64,000 bases of DNA from Chitinophaga japonensis (lineage in GTDB: Bacteria > Bacteroidota > Bacteroidia > Chitinophagales > Chitinophagaceae): assembly GCF_007830125.1 (NCBI RefSeq), contig NZ_VLLG01000003.1, forward strand, positions 1,230,247 to 1,294,246, given 5' to 3'. The notes beneath the pieces are model-generated. The model was not told where the DNA came from, did no database searches, and saw only the letters and a list, made by a program, of their open reading frames with translations. The translations under genes were made by a program, and so were the position numbers. Positions 8,322 to 17,594 of this stretch are shown here, piece by piece. Numbering within the stretch: the first letter of the stretch is position 1; each line of letters begins with the position of its first letter.

Positions 8322-9854
8322 ATGGAAACAGACCCGTCCACAGCAGGAGCACGCCGCGCAGGCGTATTAATGCATATCACATCTTTACCAGGTCCCTTTG
8401 GAATAGGAGACATCGGGCCCGCCGCCATGGAATTTGCCCGCCTGCTGCACAACAGCGGGCAGCAGTACTGGCAGTTATTGCCGCTGAACCTGCCGGGGCA
8501 GGGGGAAAGCTCGCCTTACAGCGCGCTGTCTGCCATGGCGGGTAACGTGCTGCTGATCAGCCCCTATATGCTGGCCGCGGATGGCTTGCTGAGCAGGAAG
8601 GACTTGCTGGCGGCAGCGCTGCCGGCAACGGATGCCGTGGATTTTGACCAGGCGCGCCGGGTGAAAATGCATTTGCTGGACCGGGCCTACGGGCATTTTT
8701 GCGCCGGCCGGGCGGCGGCGTTGCAGGCAGCCTACCACGACTTTTGCCGGGAGCAGGCTTACTGGCTGGAGGATTTTGTGCGGTATAAAGTTTTATCGGA
8801 ATGGCACCAGGGCCGGCCCTGGAACCAATGGGAGCGGCCCTACCGGGACGGCCAGGCCGCAGCGCCTGGCATGGAGGCGGTGGCGGAAAAGGAAAGATGG
8901 CAGCAGTTCATATTTGACCGTCAATGGCAGACATTGAAAAGATATTGTAATAAACTGGACATACAGTTGCTGGGTGATCTGCCCATATACGTGAGCTATG
9001 ATTCCGCGGATGTATGGGCGCACCGGGATCTCTTCCGGCTGGACAGGAAGGGGAACATGCGGGCGGTTGCCGGCGTACCGCCGGACTATTTCAATGCCAG
9101 CGGCCAGCTCTGGAATATGCCGGTGTACAACTGGAAGGCATTAAAAGCGCAGCGCTATACCTGGTGGATACAACGCCTGCAGCGGAACCTGGAATGGTAC
9201 GACCTGCTGCGCCTGGATCATTTCCGCGCATTTGCCGCCTACTGGGAGGTGCTTGCAGGGGCAGATACTGCCGTGAACGGGCTATGGAAGCCCGGTCCCG
9301 GCGCAGGGCTGTTCAGGGCGTTGCAGCGTGCTTTCCCCGACCTGCCTTTTGTAGCGGAGGACCTGGGCGAGATAGACGATGCCGTGCTGGCGCTGCGCGA
9401 TAAATTCGGTCTGCCCGGCATGAAAGTGCTGCAGTTCGCCTTCGGGGACGATATGCCCGGCTCCCCGCATATCCCGCATAATTACCGCCTTCCTTTTTTC
9501 GTGTACACGGGCACGCATGACAATAACACCACCCGCGGGTGGTTCCGGGAAGATGCTGCCGCGAAAGACCGTTGCCGGCTGGCGCAATACCTGGGCCGGG
9601 AAATAACGGAGGAAGAAGCCCCGGATGTGCTGGGCCGCCTGGCGTATGCTTCCGTAGCGCAAACTGCGGTACTGCCCATGCAGGACATACTCCGGCTGGA
9701 CAGCAGCGCGCGCATGAACAAACCGGCCGTAGCTGCGGGCAACTGGCGCTGGCGCATGCTGCCGGGGCAGTTTAGCCCGGAGGTGGTGGCAAGGCTGAAA
9801 GCATGGACCATTATTTACAACAGAAATCGGAAACATGACAAGCAGGATCTATAA
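8322..9854 (+). CDS. malQ: 4-alpha-glucanotransferase (amylomaltase, GH77)
   Basis: 510 residues, the compact bacterial MalQ form. It transfers alpha-1,4-glucan segments between maltodextrins in the cytoplasm. Motifs: RRAGVLMHITSLPGPFGIGD at the N terminus; substrate loop GVPPDYFNASGQLWNMPVY; nucleophile D299 in LLRLDHFRAF; acid/base E346 in PFVAEDLGE; and transition-state Asp D400 in TGTHDNNT. It is the first gene of malQ-treZ-treY, and treZ begins 20 bases before its stop. In this setting MalQ would rework short maltodextrins left by debranching so that they become long enough for TreY. Confidence 0.95.
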   Translation: METDPSTAGARRAGVLMHITSLPGPFGIGDIGPAAMEFARLLHNSGQQYWQLLPLNLPGQGESSPYSALSAMAGNVLLISPYMLAADGLLSRKDLLAAALPATDAVDFDQARRVKMHLLDRAYGHFCAGRAAALQAAYHDFCREQAYWLEDFVRYKVLSEWHQGRPWNQWERPYRDGQAAAPGMEAVAEKERWQQFIFDRQWQTLKRYCNKLDIQLLGDLPIYVSYDSADVWAHRDLFRLDRKGNMRAVAGVPPDYFNASGQLWNMPVYNWKALKAQRYTWWIQRLQRNLEWYDLLRLDHFRAFAAYWEVLAGADTAVNGLWKPGPGAGLFRALQRAFPDLPFVAEDLGEIDDAVLALRDKFGLPGMKVLQFAFGDDMPGSPHIPHNYRLPFFVYTGTHDNNTTRGWFREDAAAKDRCRLAQYLGREITEEEAPDVLGRLAYASVAQTAVLPMQDILRLDSSARMNKPAVAAGNWRWRMLPGQFSPEVVARLKAWTIIYNRNRKHDKQDL

Positions 9855-11700
9855 ATGCCAGGGCGCGCTCCTGAACGCCAGGGGCGAATGCCAGTTCAGG
9901 GTATGGGCGCCGTTCCGGGAAAATGTCACCCTGCTGCTGCCCGGCAGCCGGGAAAACACTTATCCCATGCAGCGCGATGAGGAAGGGTACTGGGAGGTGC
10001 TGGTGGCGGGCATTCGTCCCGGCGCCCTGTATTATTACCTGCTGGATGGCACGCTGCAAAGGCCCGATCCCGCCTCCCGCAACCAGCCGGAAGGCGTGCA
10101 TGGCCCTTCCGCCGTTACAGATCCCGCCGCCTTTACGTTTACAGACGATCACTGGACAGGCATGCGCCTGGAGGAGATGATCATCTATGAACTGCATACC
10201 GGCGCCTTCACGCCGGAAGGCACCCTGCAGGGCATTATCAGCCGCCTGCCGGCCCTGCTGGAGCTGGGCATTACAGCCATTGAGATCATGCCCCTGGCGC
10301 AATGCCCCGGTCGCCGTAACTGGGGGTATGATGGCGTATACCCTTTTGCGTTACACAACGCCTACGGCAGCGCAGATGACCTGAAGGAGCTGGTGAATAC
10401 CGCGCATGCCCTGGGGCTGGCCGTGATACTGGATGTCGTGTACAACCACCAGGGACCGGAAGGCAACTACCTTCAGGACTACGGCCCCTATTTTACAGAC
10501 CGGTACTGCACACCCTGGGGACAGGCCATCAATTTTGACGGGGCCTGGAGCGATGCAGTGCGGGCGTTCTACATACAGAACGCGCTGATGTGGCTGGACG
10601 AATTTCATATGGACGGGCTGCGCCTGGATGCCGTACATGCCTATTGGGACAGCAGCGCGCTGCATGTGGTGCAGGAACTGGCGGAAGCCGTGCAGCAACT
10701 GGAGGCGCGCACCGGGAAAAAGAAAGTGCTGATCGGGGAAACAGACCTGAACAACCCGCGCTACATTAACCCGGTTGAAAAAGGCGGCTACGGCCTGCAC
10801 GGGCAATGGGCGGACGAGTTTCACCATGCGCTGCACAGCCGCCTGACCGGTGAGCGCAACGGCTACTACGAGGACTTTGGCTGCCTGTCGCAACTGGCGG
10901 CCGCTTTTGAGCACGCCTATGTATACACGGGCCAGTATTCCCCGCACCGCAAACGCCGCTTTGGCGCGCTGCCGGAGCACAACCCCTACAGCCAGTTCGT
11001 AGTGTTTGCCCAGAACCATGACCAGGTGGGCAACCGTATGCTGGGCGAGCGCCTGGGCGCGCTGCTGCCTTTTGAGGCCCTGAAGCTGGCCGCCGCTACG
11101 GTGCTGCTTTCGCCATTTGTGCCCCTGCTGTTCATGGGAGAGGAATATGGAGAGCGGCGCCCGTTCCTGTTCTTTACCTCCCACGGAGATCCGCAGTTGA
11201 TCAGCGCCTTGCAGGCAGGAAGGAAACGGGAGTTTGCCGCATTCCATGCAGGTGGGGAAGCGCCGGACCCGCAGTCGCTGCAAACATTCCAGGCTTCCGT
11301 ATTGAGCTGGGATATGCAATCGCCGGACAATGCAGCCCTGCTGGCCTGCTACCGCTTTTTAATTGATTTCCGCAAGAACAGGCCGGCCCTGCGCAATGAC
11401 CGCCGCGAGGGCACCCGGGTGCACGCCGTGCTGAATGATGCCCTGCTGGTGCTGGAGCGGGAAGATGAACATTCGCAGGACCGGCTGCTGATACTGTTCA
11501 ATTTTGACCGGCAGGAACAGGTATGGCATTCCGCGGGCATGCAGCCGGTGCGGAAACTGTTTGATTCCGCGGAGGAAGCATGGAATGGTCCCGGTACTAC
11601 CGCTGCCGACCGCCCGGAAGAAGGGTTTATCAGGGTATCGCCTTTATCTGCTGTTATCTATGAAACTACAGCGCTTAAACTTTTTGCAAATGAAACATGA
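9835..11700 (+). CDS. treZ: Malto-oligosyltrehalose trehalohydrolase (GH13)
   Basis: 621 residues. The enzyme releases trehalose from maltooligosyltrehalose made by TreY. An N-terminal beta-sandwich (FRVWAPFRENVTLLL) precedes the GH13 barrel. Catalytic residues are nucleophile D265 (GLRLDAVHAYWD), acid E302 (LIGETDLNNPRY) and D396 (FAQNHDQVGNR). The NHDQVGNR block with PLLFMGEEYGE is characteristic of TreZ. The ATG lies 20 bases upstream of the malQ stop, and treY starts 11 bases before this gene's end, so the three genes are probably translationally coupled. Confidence 0.95.
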   Translation: MTSRIYKCQGALLNARGECQFRVWAPFRENVTLLLPGSRENTYPMQRDEEGYWEVLVAGIRPGALYYYLLDGTLQRPDPASRNQPEGVHGPSAVTDPAAFTFTDDHWTGMRLEEMIIYELHTGAFTPEGTLQGIISRLPALLELGITAIEIMPLAQCPGRRNWGYDGVYPFALHNAYGSADDLKELVNTAHALGLAVILDVVYNHQGPEGNYLQDYGPYFTDRYCTPWGQAINFDGAWSDAVRAFYIQNALMWLDEFHMDGLRLDAVHAYWDSSALHVVQELAEAVQQLEARTGKKKVLIGETDLNNPRYINPVEKGGYGLHGQWADEFHHALHSRLTGERNGYYEDFGCLSQLAAAFEHAYVYTGQYSPHRKRRFGALPEHNPYSQFVVFAQNHDQVGNRMLGERLGALLPFEALKLAAATVLLSPFVPLLFMGEEYGERRPFLFFTSHGDPQLISALQAGRKREFAAFHAGGEAPDPQSLQTFQASVLSWDMQSPDNAALLACYRFLIDFRKNRPALRNDRREGTRVHAVLNDALLVLEREDEHSQDRLLILFNFDRQEQVWHSAGMQPVRKLFDSAEEAWNGPGTTAADRPEEGFIRVSPLSAVIYETTALKLFANET

Positions 11701-14350
11701 TGATGTATTCGCACCCGTGTCAACTTACCGCGTACAATTCAACGGGGATTTTACTTTCCGTCACCTGGAGGAACAGTTGGACTACTTATATGAACTGGGC
11801 ATCAGCACCATTTACGCTTCCCCCGTTTTTGAAGCGGTCCCGGGCAGCACGCACGGGTACGATGTAACAGACCCGCATACCATCAATCCTGCTATCGGTA
11901 CCCTGGAGGAGTGGCGGGCATTGCATAAAAAGCTGCAGGCCAGGGGCATTTCCTGGATACAGGATATTGTGCCCAACCATATGGCCCTGCATCCATCCAA
12001 CAGCCGCCTGGTGGATGTGCTGGAAAGAGGGCGCCTGTCGCCATATTACCGGTATTTTGATATTGACTGGGAGTACCCGGATGCTGCGCTGCATGGCAAG
12101 CTGATGTTGCCCTTCCTGGACAAATCCCCGGAGGCCGCTGTTGCTGCCCGGGAAATAAAGCTGGTATACGCGCCGGGTGGCTGGAAAGTGCAGAACGGTA
12201 TGCTGGAATTTCCCCTGTCGGTGTCCGCGTATGATGTGCTGCTGGGGATGCTGACAGATGCCGGCGCCGATATCCGCCAGTTGCTGTGCGGCCTGAAAAG
12301 GGGGGCCGTGCGCCATGTAACGCCGGCGGAATGGCGGGAGCAGAAGCATACGCTGTTTGCCGCTGTAAAGGAGCAACGCCTGCAGCAACTGGCGGCAAAA
12401 GTAAATGCGGACGATGTCCTCCTGGCATCCCTCCTGGAAAACCAGTATTATACTTTCACCCACTGGCAGGAAGCGGACGAGCGGATCAACTACCGCCGCT
12501 TTTTTACCATCAACGGCCTGATATGCCTGCGCATGGAGGACCAACAGGTATTTGACGACTACCACGTGCTGCTGCGCCAGTTGTACGCCGAAGGACTGGT
12601 GCAAGGCTTCCGTATTGACCATATTGACGGACTGCGGGACCCCGGCGGCTACGTGCGCCGCCTGCGGGAGCTGTTGGGCAACTCCTGCTACATTATAGCG
12701 GAGAAGATACTGGCGGCGCATGAGGCCCTGCCCCGGGAATGGCCCCTGCAGGGCACCACCGGCTATGAGTTCCTGGGCGATGTCAGCCAGTTGCTCACGG
12801 AGCGGATGGGCTTTGAAATGATAGGACGCTTCTACCGCAGCCGCTTCCCCAATCTCTGCGGGTACGAGCGCCTGGTGAACGCCAAAAAGCAACTGATACT
12901 CCAAACGCACCTGCACGGAGAATGGGACAACCTGGTGCGTTACGCCTACGGGCTGGGACTGGTGCCGCCCGGTGTGGAAGCGCAGGAACTGAAAGCGGCG
13001 CTGGGCCTGTTCATGGTGCACCTGCCCGTATACCGCGTTTACCCGGAGCGCTGGCCCCTTTCCACGCGCAGCATTTCGCTGCTGGACTATGCGCTGAACG
13101 GGGCCTTGCGGGCAAACCCCGCTTTGTCAAAGGCCATAGATGTGATCTACTCCTGGTGGCAACGCGGCGGCAGTGCTGCAACGCTGCGCTTCCTGCAGCG
13201 CGTCATGCAGTTCACCGGTCCCCTCACCGCGAAAGGCGTGGAGGATACCGCGTTCTATGTGTATAACGCACTGATATCGCATAACGAGGTGGGCGACGCG
13301 CCGGAGGGCAACCGCTGCTCCCTGCCGCTGTTCCATGAACGGGCGCAGCTCCGCCTGCGGTTCTGTCCACTGTCCATCAATACGACCGCCACGCATGATA
13401 CCAAGCGGGGGGAGGATGCGCGCATCCGCCTGAATACCCTGACTCTGCACCCGCACCAGTGGATACAGCAGGTGCAGCACTGGCATGCCATGAACAGGGA
13501 ATGGTCCGTGCAGGATGCTGAACAGTCTGCGCCGGACATGAACGATGAATATTTCATTTACCAGTCCATCATAGGCGGCTTTCCGCCGGATGGCGTGATC
13601 ACGGAGGAATTGATAACACGCTTGTCAGATTACCTGGTGAAAGTGCTGCGGGAAGCAAAGGTGCACAGTAGCTGGTCTGAGCCCAACGAGACGTATGAGC
13701 AGGCCTGCCTGCGCTTTATCAGGAGCATACTGGCGGCAGGCAGCCCCTTTGTGGAGAGCCTGCGCACTTTTCTTGAACAGCCCCTGCAGCAGGCCGCCCT
13801 GTACAGCTTAACGCAAACACTGGTCAAGATCACTACGCCAGGCGTTCCGGACATTTACCAGGGCTGCGAGCTATGGGACCTGAGTTTCGTAGACCCGGAC
13901 AACCGGCGGCCGGTGGACTATGCGCTGCGCAGGCAGGAGCTGGCTGCCCTGCAGCAATTGGAGCAGGAGGGAACCGGGCCACTGCTGGCTTACCTGCAGG
14001 AGCGCCGCGCACAGGGCGCGGAAAAGCTGTTTGTGACCTGGAAAGCCCTGCGCGCCCGGCGGGAAAGGGCGGCGCTGTTCAGCAAAGGCGCTTACCTGCC
14101 CCTCTATGGCGACGATGGCCAGGACCTGATTGCTTATGCCCGCAACTTTGGAGATCAGTGGTGCCTGGTCATAGCGCCCCTTTTGTCCCAGGTAACACCG
14201 GGAACGGCAGACAGCCGGCGACTGGTGCTGCCGGAAGGCGCGCCGGCAGTATGGCGGCATGTGTTCACCGGGGAGGAGGTAGTGGTGGAACAGGGATGCC
14301 TGCCGCTGCACATCCTGGAGAAATTCCCGGTGGCGATGCTGGTCAGCTAG
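11690..14350 (+). CDS. treY: Maltooligosyltrehalose synthase (GH13)
   Basis: 886 residues from ATG 11690 (MKHDDVFAPVSTYRVQF). The frame is open further upstream, to 11504, but TreY proteins begin a few residues before the STYR motif, so I chose 11690, with 11660 as the alternative. The enzyme converts the reducing-end alpha-1,4 bond of maltodextrins to an alpha,alpha-1,1 bond. Motifs include YDVTDPHTINPAIGT, DIVPNHMALH, the nucleophile region QGFRIDHIDGLRDPGGY, and the TreY-specific TKRGEDARIRL and PGVPDIYQGCELWDLSFVDPDNRRPVDY. It overlaps treZ by 11 bases and shares a CTAG with glgX at its end. Confidence 0.93.
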   Translation: MKHDDVFAPVSTYRVQFNGDFTFRHLEEQLDYLYELGISTIYASPVFEAVPGSTHGYDVTDPHTINPAIGTLEEWRALHKKLQARGISWIQDIVPNHMALHPSNSRLVDVLERGRLSPYYRYFDIDWEYPDAALHGKLMLPFLDKSPEAAVAAREIKLVYAPGGWKVQNGMLEFPLSVSAYDVLLGMLTDAGADIRQLLCGLKRGAVRHVTPAEWREQKHTLFAAVKEQRLQQLAAKVNADDVLLASLLENQYYTFTHWQEADERINYRRFFTINGLICLRMEDQQVFDDYHVLLRQLYAEGLVQGFRIDHIDGLRDPGGYVRRLRELLGNSCYIIAEKILAAHEALPREWPLQGTTGYEFLGDVSQLLTERMGFEMIGRFYRSRFPNLCGYERLVNAKKQLILQTHLHGEWDNLVRYAYGLGLVPPGVEAQELKAALGLFMVHLPVYRVYPERWPLSTRSISLLDYALNGALRANPALSKAIDVIYSWWQRGGSAATLRFLQRVMQFTGPLTAKGVEDTAFYVYNALISHNEVGDAPEGNRCSLPLFHERAQLRLRFCPLSINTTATHDTKRGEDARIRLNTLTLHPHQWIQQVQHWHAMNREWSVQDAEQSAPDMNDEYFIYQSIIGGFPPDGVITEELITRLSDYLVKVLREAKVHSSWSEPNETYEQACLRFIRSILAAGSPFVESLRTFLEQPLQQAALYSLTQTLVKITTPGVPDIYQGCELWDLSFVDPDNRRPVDYALRRQELAALQQLEQEGTGPLLAYLQERRAQGAEKLFVTWKALRARRERAALFSKGAYLPLYGDDGQDLIAYARNFGDQWCLVIAPLLSQVTPGTADSRRLVLPEGAPAVWRHVFTGEEVVVEQGCLPLHILEKFPVAMLVS

Positions 14351-16482
14351 ATCGATGTGTTATTCTTTGCCGTGTGCATCAGCAGCACTACGGACAACCC
14401 GCCTGCTTTTACAATACTGCCGGCCTTATGGCGTTTTTGCGGGGCATTGGGCAGGCTGGTGTCCAGCACCAGTTGCCACTCCTTCCCGTATTCGGGGCCG
14501 GGCAGCCGGAAGTCCAGCGGCCCCTGGTGCGCGTTGAACAGGATGTAGAAGCTGTTGTCCGTTATCTTTTCCCCTTTGGAGCCAATGGCCCGCAGCGCCA
14601 TTCCGTTCAGGTATACTGCCAGCGATTTGGCAAAGCCGGTGGCCCAGTTCTCTTCGGACATCTGCGGGCCTTCCGGCAGGAACCAGGCAATATCTTCCAC
14701 GCCGCTGCCCTCCACCGGCTGCCCGCGGAACCAGCGCCGGCGGCAAAAGGCCGGGTGTTGCCGCCTTAAGGCGATGAGCTTTTGCGTGAACTGCAGCAAC
14801 TGGTGATCCAACCGGTCCCAGTGCAGCCAACTGATCTCGTTATCCTGGCAGTAAGCATTGTTGTTGCCCTGCTGCGTTCTGCCTGCTTCATCGCCGGCCA
14901 GCAGCATGGGTACACCCTGCGAAAGTAAGAGGGCAGTGAGGAAATTCCGTTGCTGCCGCCGCCGCAGGGTATGGATCAACGGGTCATCGGAGGGGCCTTC
15001 TTCGCCGCAGTTCCAGGAGCGGTTATGGCTTTCCCCGTCGCGGTTATCTTCCCCGTTGGCGTCATTATGTTTTTCGTTGTAGGACACCAGGTCGGCCAGG
15101 GTAAAACCGTCGTGCGCGGTAATGAAATTAATGCTGGCGGTAGGCCGGCGGTATTCTTCCTTGTACAGGTCGGCGCTGCCGGTAAAGCGGGAGGCGAACT
15201 CTGCCAGGGAGCTGTCGGCCCCCCGCCAGTAATCGCGGATGCTGTCGCGGTACTTGCCGTTCCATTCCGCCCATCCCGGCGGGAACTTGCCTACCTGGTA
15301 TCCATCTTCCCCGATGTCCCAGGGCTCCGCTATCAGCTTTACCTGTGAAATCACGGGGTCCTGGTGTATGATATCGAAGAACGCGCTGAGCCGGTCCACC
15401 TCGTGCAGCTCCCGCGCCAGCGTGGCCGCCAGGTCAAAGCGGAAACCGTCCACATGCATGTCCTGTATCCAGTAGCGCAGGCTGTCCATGATCAGCCGCA
15501 GTACGCTGGGCAGGCGGGCGTTCAGGGTATTGCCGGTGCCGGTATAGTCCATGTAGTAGCGCCGGTCCTCCATCAGCCGGTAATAGGCCGCATTGTCCAG
15601 GCCCCGGAAGGACAGCGTGGGGCCCAGGTGGTTGCCTTCCCCGGTGTGGTTGTACACCACATCCAGTATCACTTCTATGCCGGCCTTGTGCAGCGCTTTT
15701 ACCATTTCCTTGAATTCCCGCACCTGTTCCCCCCGGATGCCGGTAGCGGCGTAGCGTACATCCGGCGCAAAAAAGCCGATGGTATTGTAGCCCCAGTAGT
15801 TGGTCAGCCCCCGGTCTGCCAGGTGCCGGTCTGTTATAAAATGGTGCACCGGCATCAGCTCCACGGCGGTAATGCCCAGCGCTTTCAGGTAATCGATCAC
15901 GGCGGGGTGGCTCATGCCTTTATAGGTGCCCCGCCATTCCTCCGGTATATCCGGGTGCAGTTGGGTAAAGCCCTTTACATGCGCTTCGTAGATAATACTC
16001 TCGTTATAGGGCACTTTCGGATGCTGGTCCCCCTCCCAGTCAAAATGCTCATCCACCACCACGCACTTGGGAATAAAGGGAGCGCTGTCCGTTTCGCTGA
16101 AGCTTAAGTCCTCGTCCGCATGCCCCATTTCGTAGCCAAAGAGCGCATTGTGCCAGGAAATGGTGCCGGCGATGGCTTTGGCATAAGGGTCTATCAGCAG
16201 CTTGTTCCGGTTAAAGCGGTGCCCCTGCTGCGGCTCATAGGGGCCATCCACGCGGTAGCCGTACAACTGCCCGGGTTGTATGCCCGGCAGGTATACATGC
16301 CATACATGGTTGGAGCGCTCCATGAGCTGGACTGAAACCGTTTCTGCAGCGCCTTTGGGCTCGTCAAAAAGGCAGAGCTGCACCTGTGTTGCGCTCTCCG
16401 TGTATACGGCAAAGTTAACACCCTTTCCGTCCCAGGTGGCGCCCAAAGGGTAGGGTTCGCCGGGGTAAGCCACAATTTTCAT
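14347..16482 (-). CDS. glgX: Glycogen debranching enzyme GlgX (isoamylase type, TreX-like role)
   Basis: 711 residues, typical GlgX length. An N-terminal CBM48 (YPLGATWDGKGVNFAVYTE) precedes the GH13 barrel with GYNTIGFFAPD, DVVYNHTGEGN, nucleophile in HVDGFRFDLAATLAREL, acid in KLIAEPWDIG and the third acid in FITAHDGFTLADLVSYNEKHN. It hydrolyses alpha-1,6 branches of glycogen and frees linear maltodextrins. Although on the opposite strand from malQ-treZ-treY, it supplies the first step of the same TreX-TreY-TreZ route. Its stop codon overlaps the treY stop in a shared CTAG, so the transcripts converge with no spacer. Confidence 0.95.
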   Translation of the reverse strand: MKIVAYPGEPYPLGATWDGKGVNFAVYTESATQVQLCLFDEPKGAAETVSVQLMERSNHVWHVYLPGIQPGQLYGYRVDGPYEPQQGHRFNRNKLLIDPYAKAIAGTISWHNALFGYEMGHADEDLSFSETDSAPFIPKCVVVDEHFDWEGDQHPKVPYNESIIYEAHVKGFTQLHPDIPEEWRGTYKGMSHPAVIDYLKALGITAVELMPVHHFITDRHLADRGLTNYWGYNTIGFFAPDVRYAATGIRGEQVREFKEMVKALHKAGIEVILDVVYNHTGEGNHLGPTLSFRGLDNAAYYRLMEDRRYYMDYTGTGNTLNARLPSVLRLIMDSLRYWIQDMHVDGFRFDLAATLARELHEVDRLSAFFDIIHQDPVISQVKLIAEPWDIGEDGYQVGKFPPGWAEWNGKYRDSIRDYWRGADSSLAEFASRFTGSADLYKEEYRRPTASINFITAHDGFTLADLVSYNEKHNDANGEDNRDGESHNRSWNCGEEGPSDDPLIHTLRRRQQRNFLTALLLSQGVPMLLAGDEAGRTQQGNNNAYCQDNEISWLHWDRLDHQLLQFTQKLIALRRQHPAFCRRRWFRGQPVEGSGVEDIAWFLPEGPQMSEENWATGFAKSLAVYLNGMALRAIGSKGEKITDNSFYILFNAHQGPLDFRLPGPEYGKEWQLVLDTSLPNAPQKRHKAGSIVKAGGLSVVLLMHTAKNNTSI

Positions 16483-16507
16483 ATGTGCAATGATTGATGA
16501 GTGTGAT

Positions 16508-16570
16508 GCAGCAACTTTGGTGCCTGTTCCCGGTCAGTAGATGGCGCATTATTTAAAGCAGTAACTTTAG
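16508..16570. promoter_or_regulatory. Direct repeat upstream of the SUOX-fold gene
   Basis: GCAGCAACTTTGG (16508-16520) and GCAGTAACTTTAG (16558-16570) match at 11 of 13 positions and start exactly 50 bases apart. The second copy ends 3 bases before the ATG at 16574 and contains TAACTTTA, a one-mismatch -7 box. If that box is used the message would be almost leaderless, or translation would begin at an internal ATG. The 91-base gap to glgX shows nothing else. Confidence 0.35.
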
Positions 16571-16573
16571 GGC

Positions 16574-17266
16574 ATGGAAGATGAAGGAAAACTGAAACGG
16601 ATCGTAGAGGCGCGCATGAAACTGAAAGCCCGCTTTGAGGAAAAAATGAAACGCACGCCTTCCGTTGCGGACAACAAGCCCATGGGCAGCGGTAAGCCCA
16701 ACCGGCATGGTATGCCCGTGGTGCCGGTAGGGCAGGTGGTTACCCGGAAATGGCCGGTACTGGACCTGGGCATACAGCCTGAGATACCGCCGGAGGAATG
16801 GATGCTGACCGTGGACGGTGAGGTAGAAAATCCCGTGCAGCTTAGCTGGAACGATTTTATGGCCCTGCCGCAAACCGGGGACACATCCGACTTTCATTGT
16901 GTGACCACCTGGTCCAGGCTGGATATGCACTGGAAAGGCGTGCGGCTGCTGGATATTGCAGCGCTGGTGCAGCCAAAGGAAACGGCTTCGCATATCCTGT
17001 GCTATGGCTATGATGATTATACCACCAACGTGGCGCTGGAAGAAGCGCTGAAGCCGGATGTACTGCTGGCGCATACGGTAGACGGGCAACCGCTGCCGCA
17101 GGAGCACGGCGGGCCGGTGCGCATGATCACCCCGCAGCTCTATGCATGGAAAGGCTCCAAATGGATCAAACGGATAACATTCTTACCTTTTAACAAGCCG
17201 GGCTTCTGGGAAGAAAGAGGGTACTCCAACACCGCGTACCCCTGGCGCAACGATCGCTACAGCTAA
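16574..17266 (+). CDS. Molybdopterin-dependent oxidoreductase, SUOX fold, cytoplasmic type
   Basis: 230 residues containing only the oxidoreductase molybdopterin-binding domain: PVGQVVTRKWPVLDLG, WMLTVDGEVENPVQLSWNDF, then DFHCVTTWSRLDMHWKGVRL with C109 as the expected molybdenum ligand, and MITPQLYAWKGSKWIKRITF. There is no signal peptide or Tat motif and no C-terminal dimerisation domain, unlike sulfite oxidase and MsrP (YedY). It resembles the small YuiH-type group, whose substrate is unknown. The first 45 residues are charged and low in complexity. The start at 16574 is the first in-frame ATG, but M15 and M25 are alternatives. Confidence 0.8.
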   Translation: MEDEGKLKRIVEARMKLKARFEEKMKRTPSVADNKPMGSGKPNRHGMPVVPVGQVVTRKWPVLDLGIQPEIPPEEWMLTVDGEVENPVQLSWNDFMALPQTGDTSDFHCVTTWSRLDMHWKGVRLLDIAALVQPKETASHILCYGYDDYTTNVALEEALKPDVLLAHTVDGQPLPQEHGGPVRMITPQLYAWKGSKWIKRITFLPFNKPGFWEERGYSNTAYPWRNDRYS

Positions 17267-17281
17267 GCAGAACAGTATTAT

Positions 17282-17566
17282 TTATATACGGCCGGAGCCT
17301 CCGCCGCCTGCAAACTGCGGCGGCAGGGTGGAGAGCTGCTCCCATACCGCCCGCATGATCTGCCGGCCTTTTTCCGTCAGCGCCTGCCCGTCATATTGCG
17401 GTTGATCCGCATGCTTCGGCCGGGTAATATCAAAGGTGGCCGGCAGCTCTGATGCAAACTGCTTCGGCCGCTGTACGTGGTAAACAATGGCATCCGGCAG
17501 CCGTTCTATTTCCACATCTATCATATACTGCACTCCATCCAGCGTAATGGTGATTTGCCTGTTCAT
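17282..17566 (-). CDS. Hypothetical protein, 94 residues
   Basis: I do not recognise this protein. It opens with a short beta-rich stretch (RQITITLDGVQYMIDVEIERL), has a middle part with many Pro, Gln and His residues, and a C-terminal helix RQIMRAVWEQLSTLPPQF ending in glycines. No signal peptide, membrane segment or cysteines. It ends 15 bases from the convergent molybdoenzyme gene and starts 28 bases downstream of the hydroxylase stop on the same strand, so it is probably the last gene of the ThuA-hydroxylase operon. Confidence 0.55.
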   Translation of the reverse strand: MNRQITITLDGVQYMIDVEIERLPDAIVYHVQRPKQFASELPATFDITRPKHADQPQYDGQALTEKGRQIMRAVWEQLSTLPPQFAGGGGSGRI

Positions 17567-17594
17567 ATGCTTTTTATGAGCATAACTGCAATGA

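Noticed and set aside
11504-11689. N-terminal extension of TreY inside treZ
   Set aside because: It would overlap treZ by nearly 200 bases; TreY proteins start just before the STYR motif, which fits the ATG at 11690.
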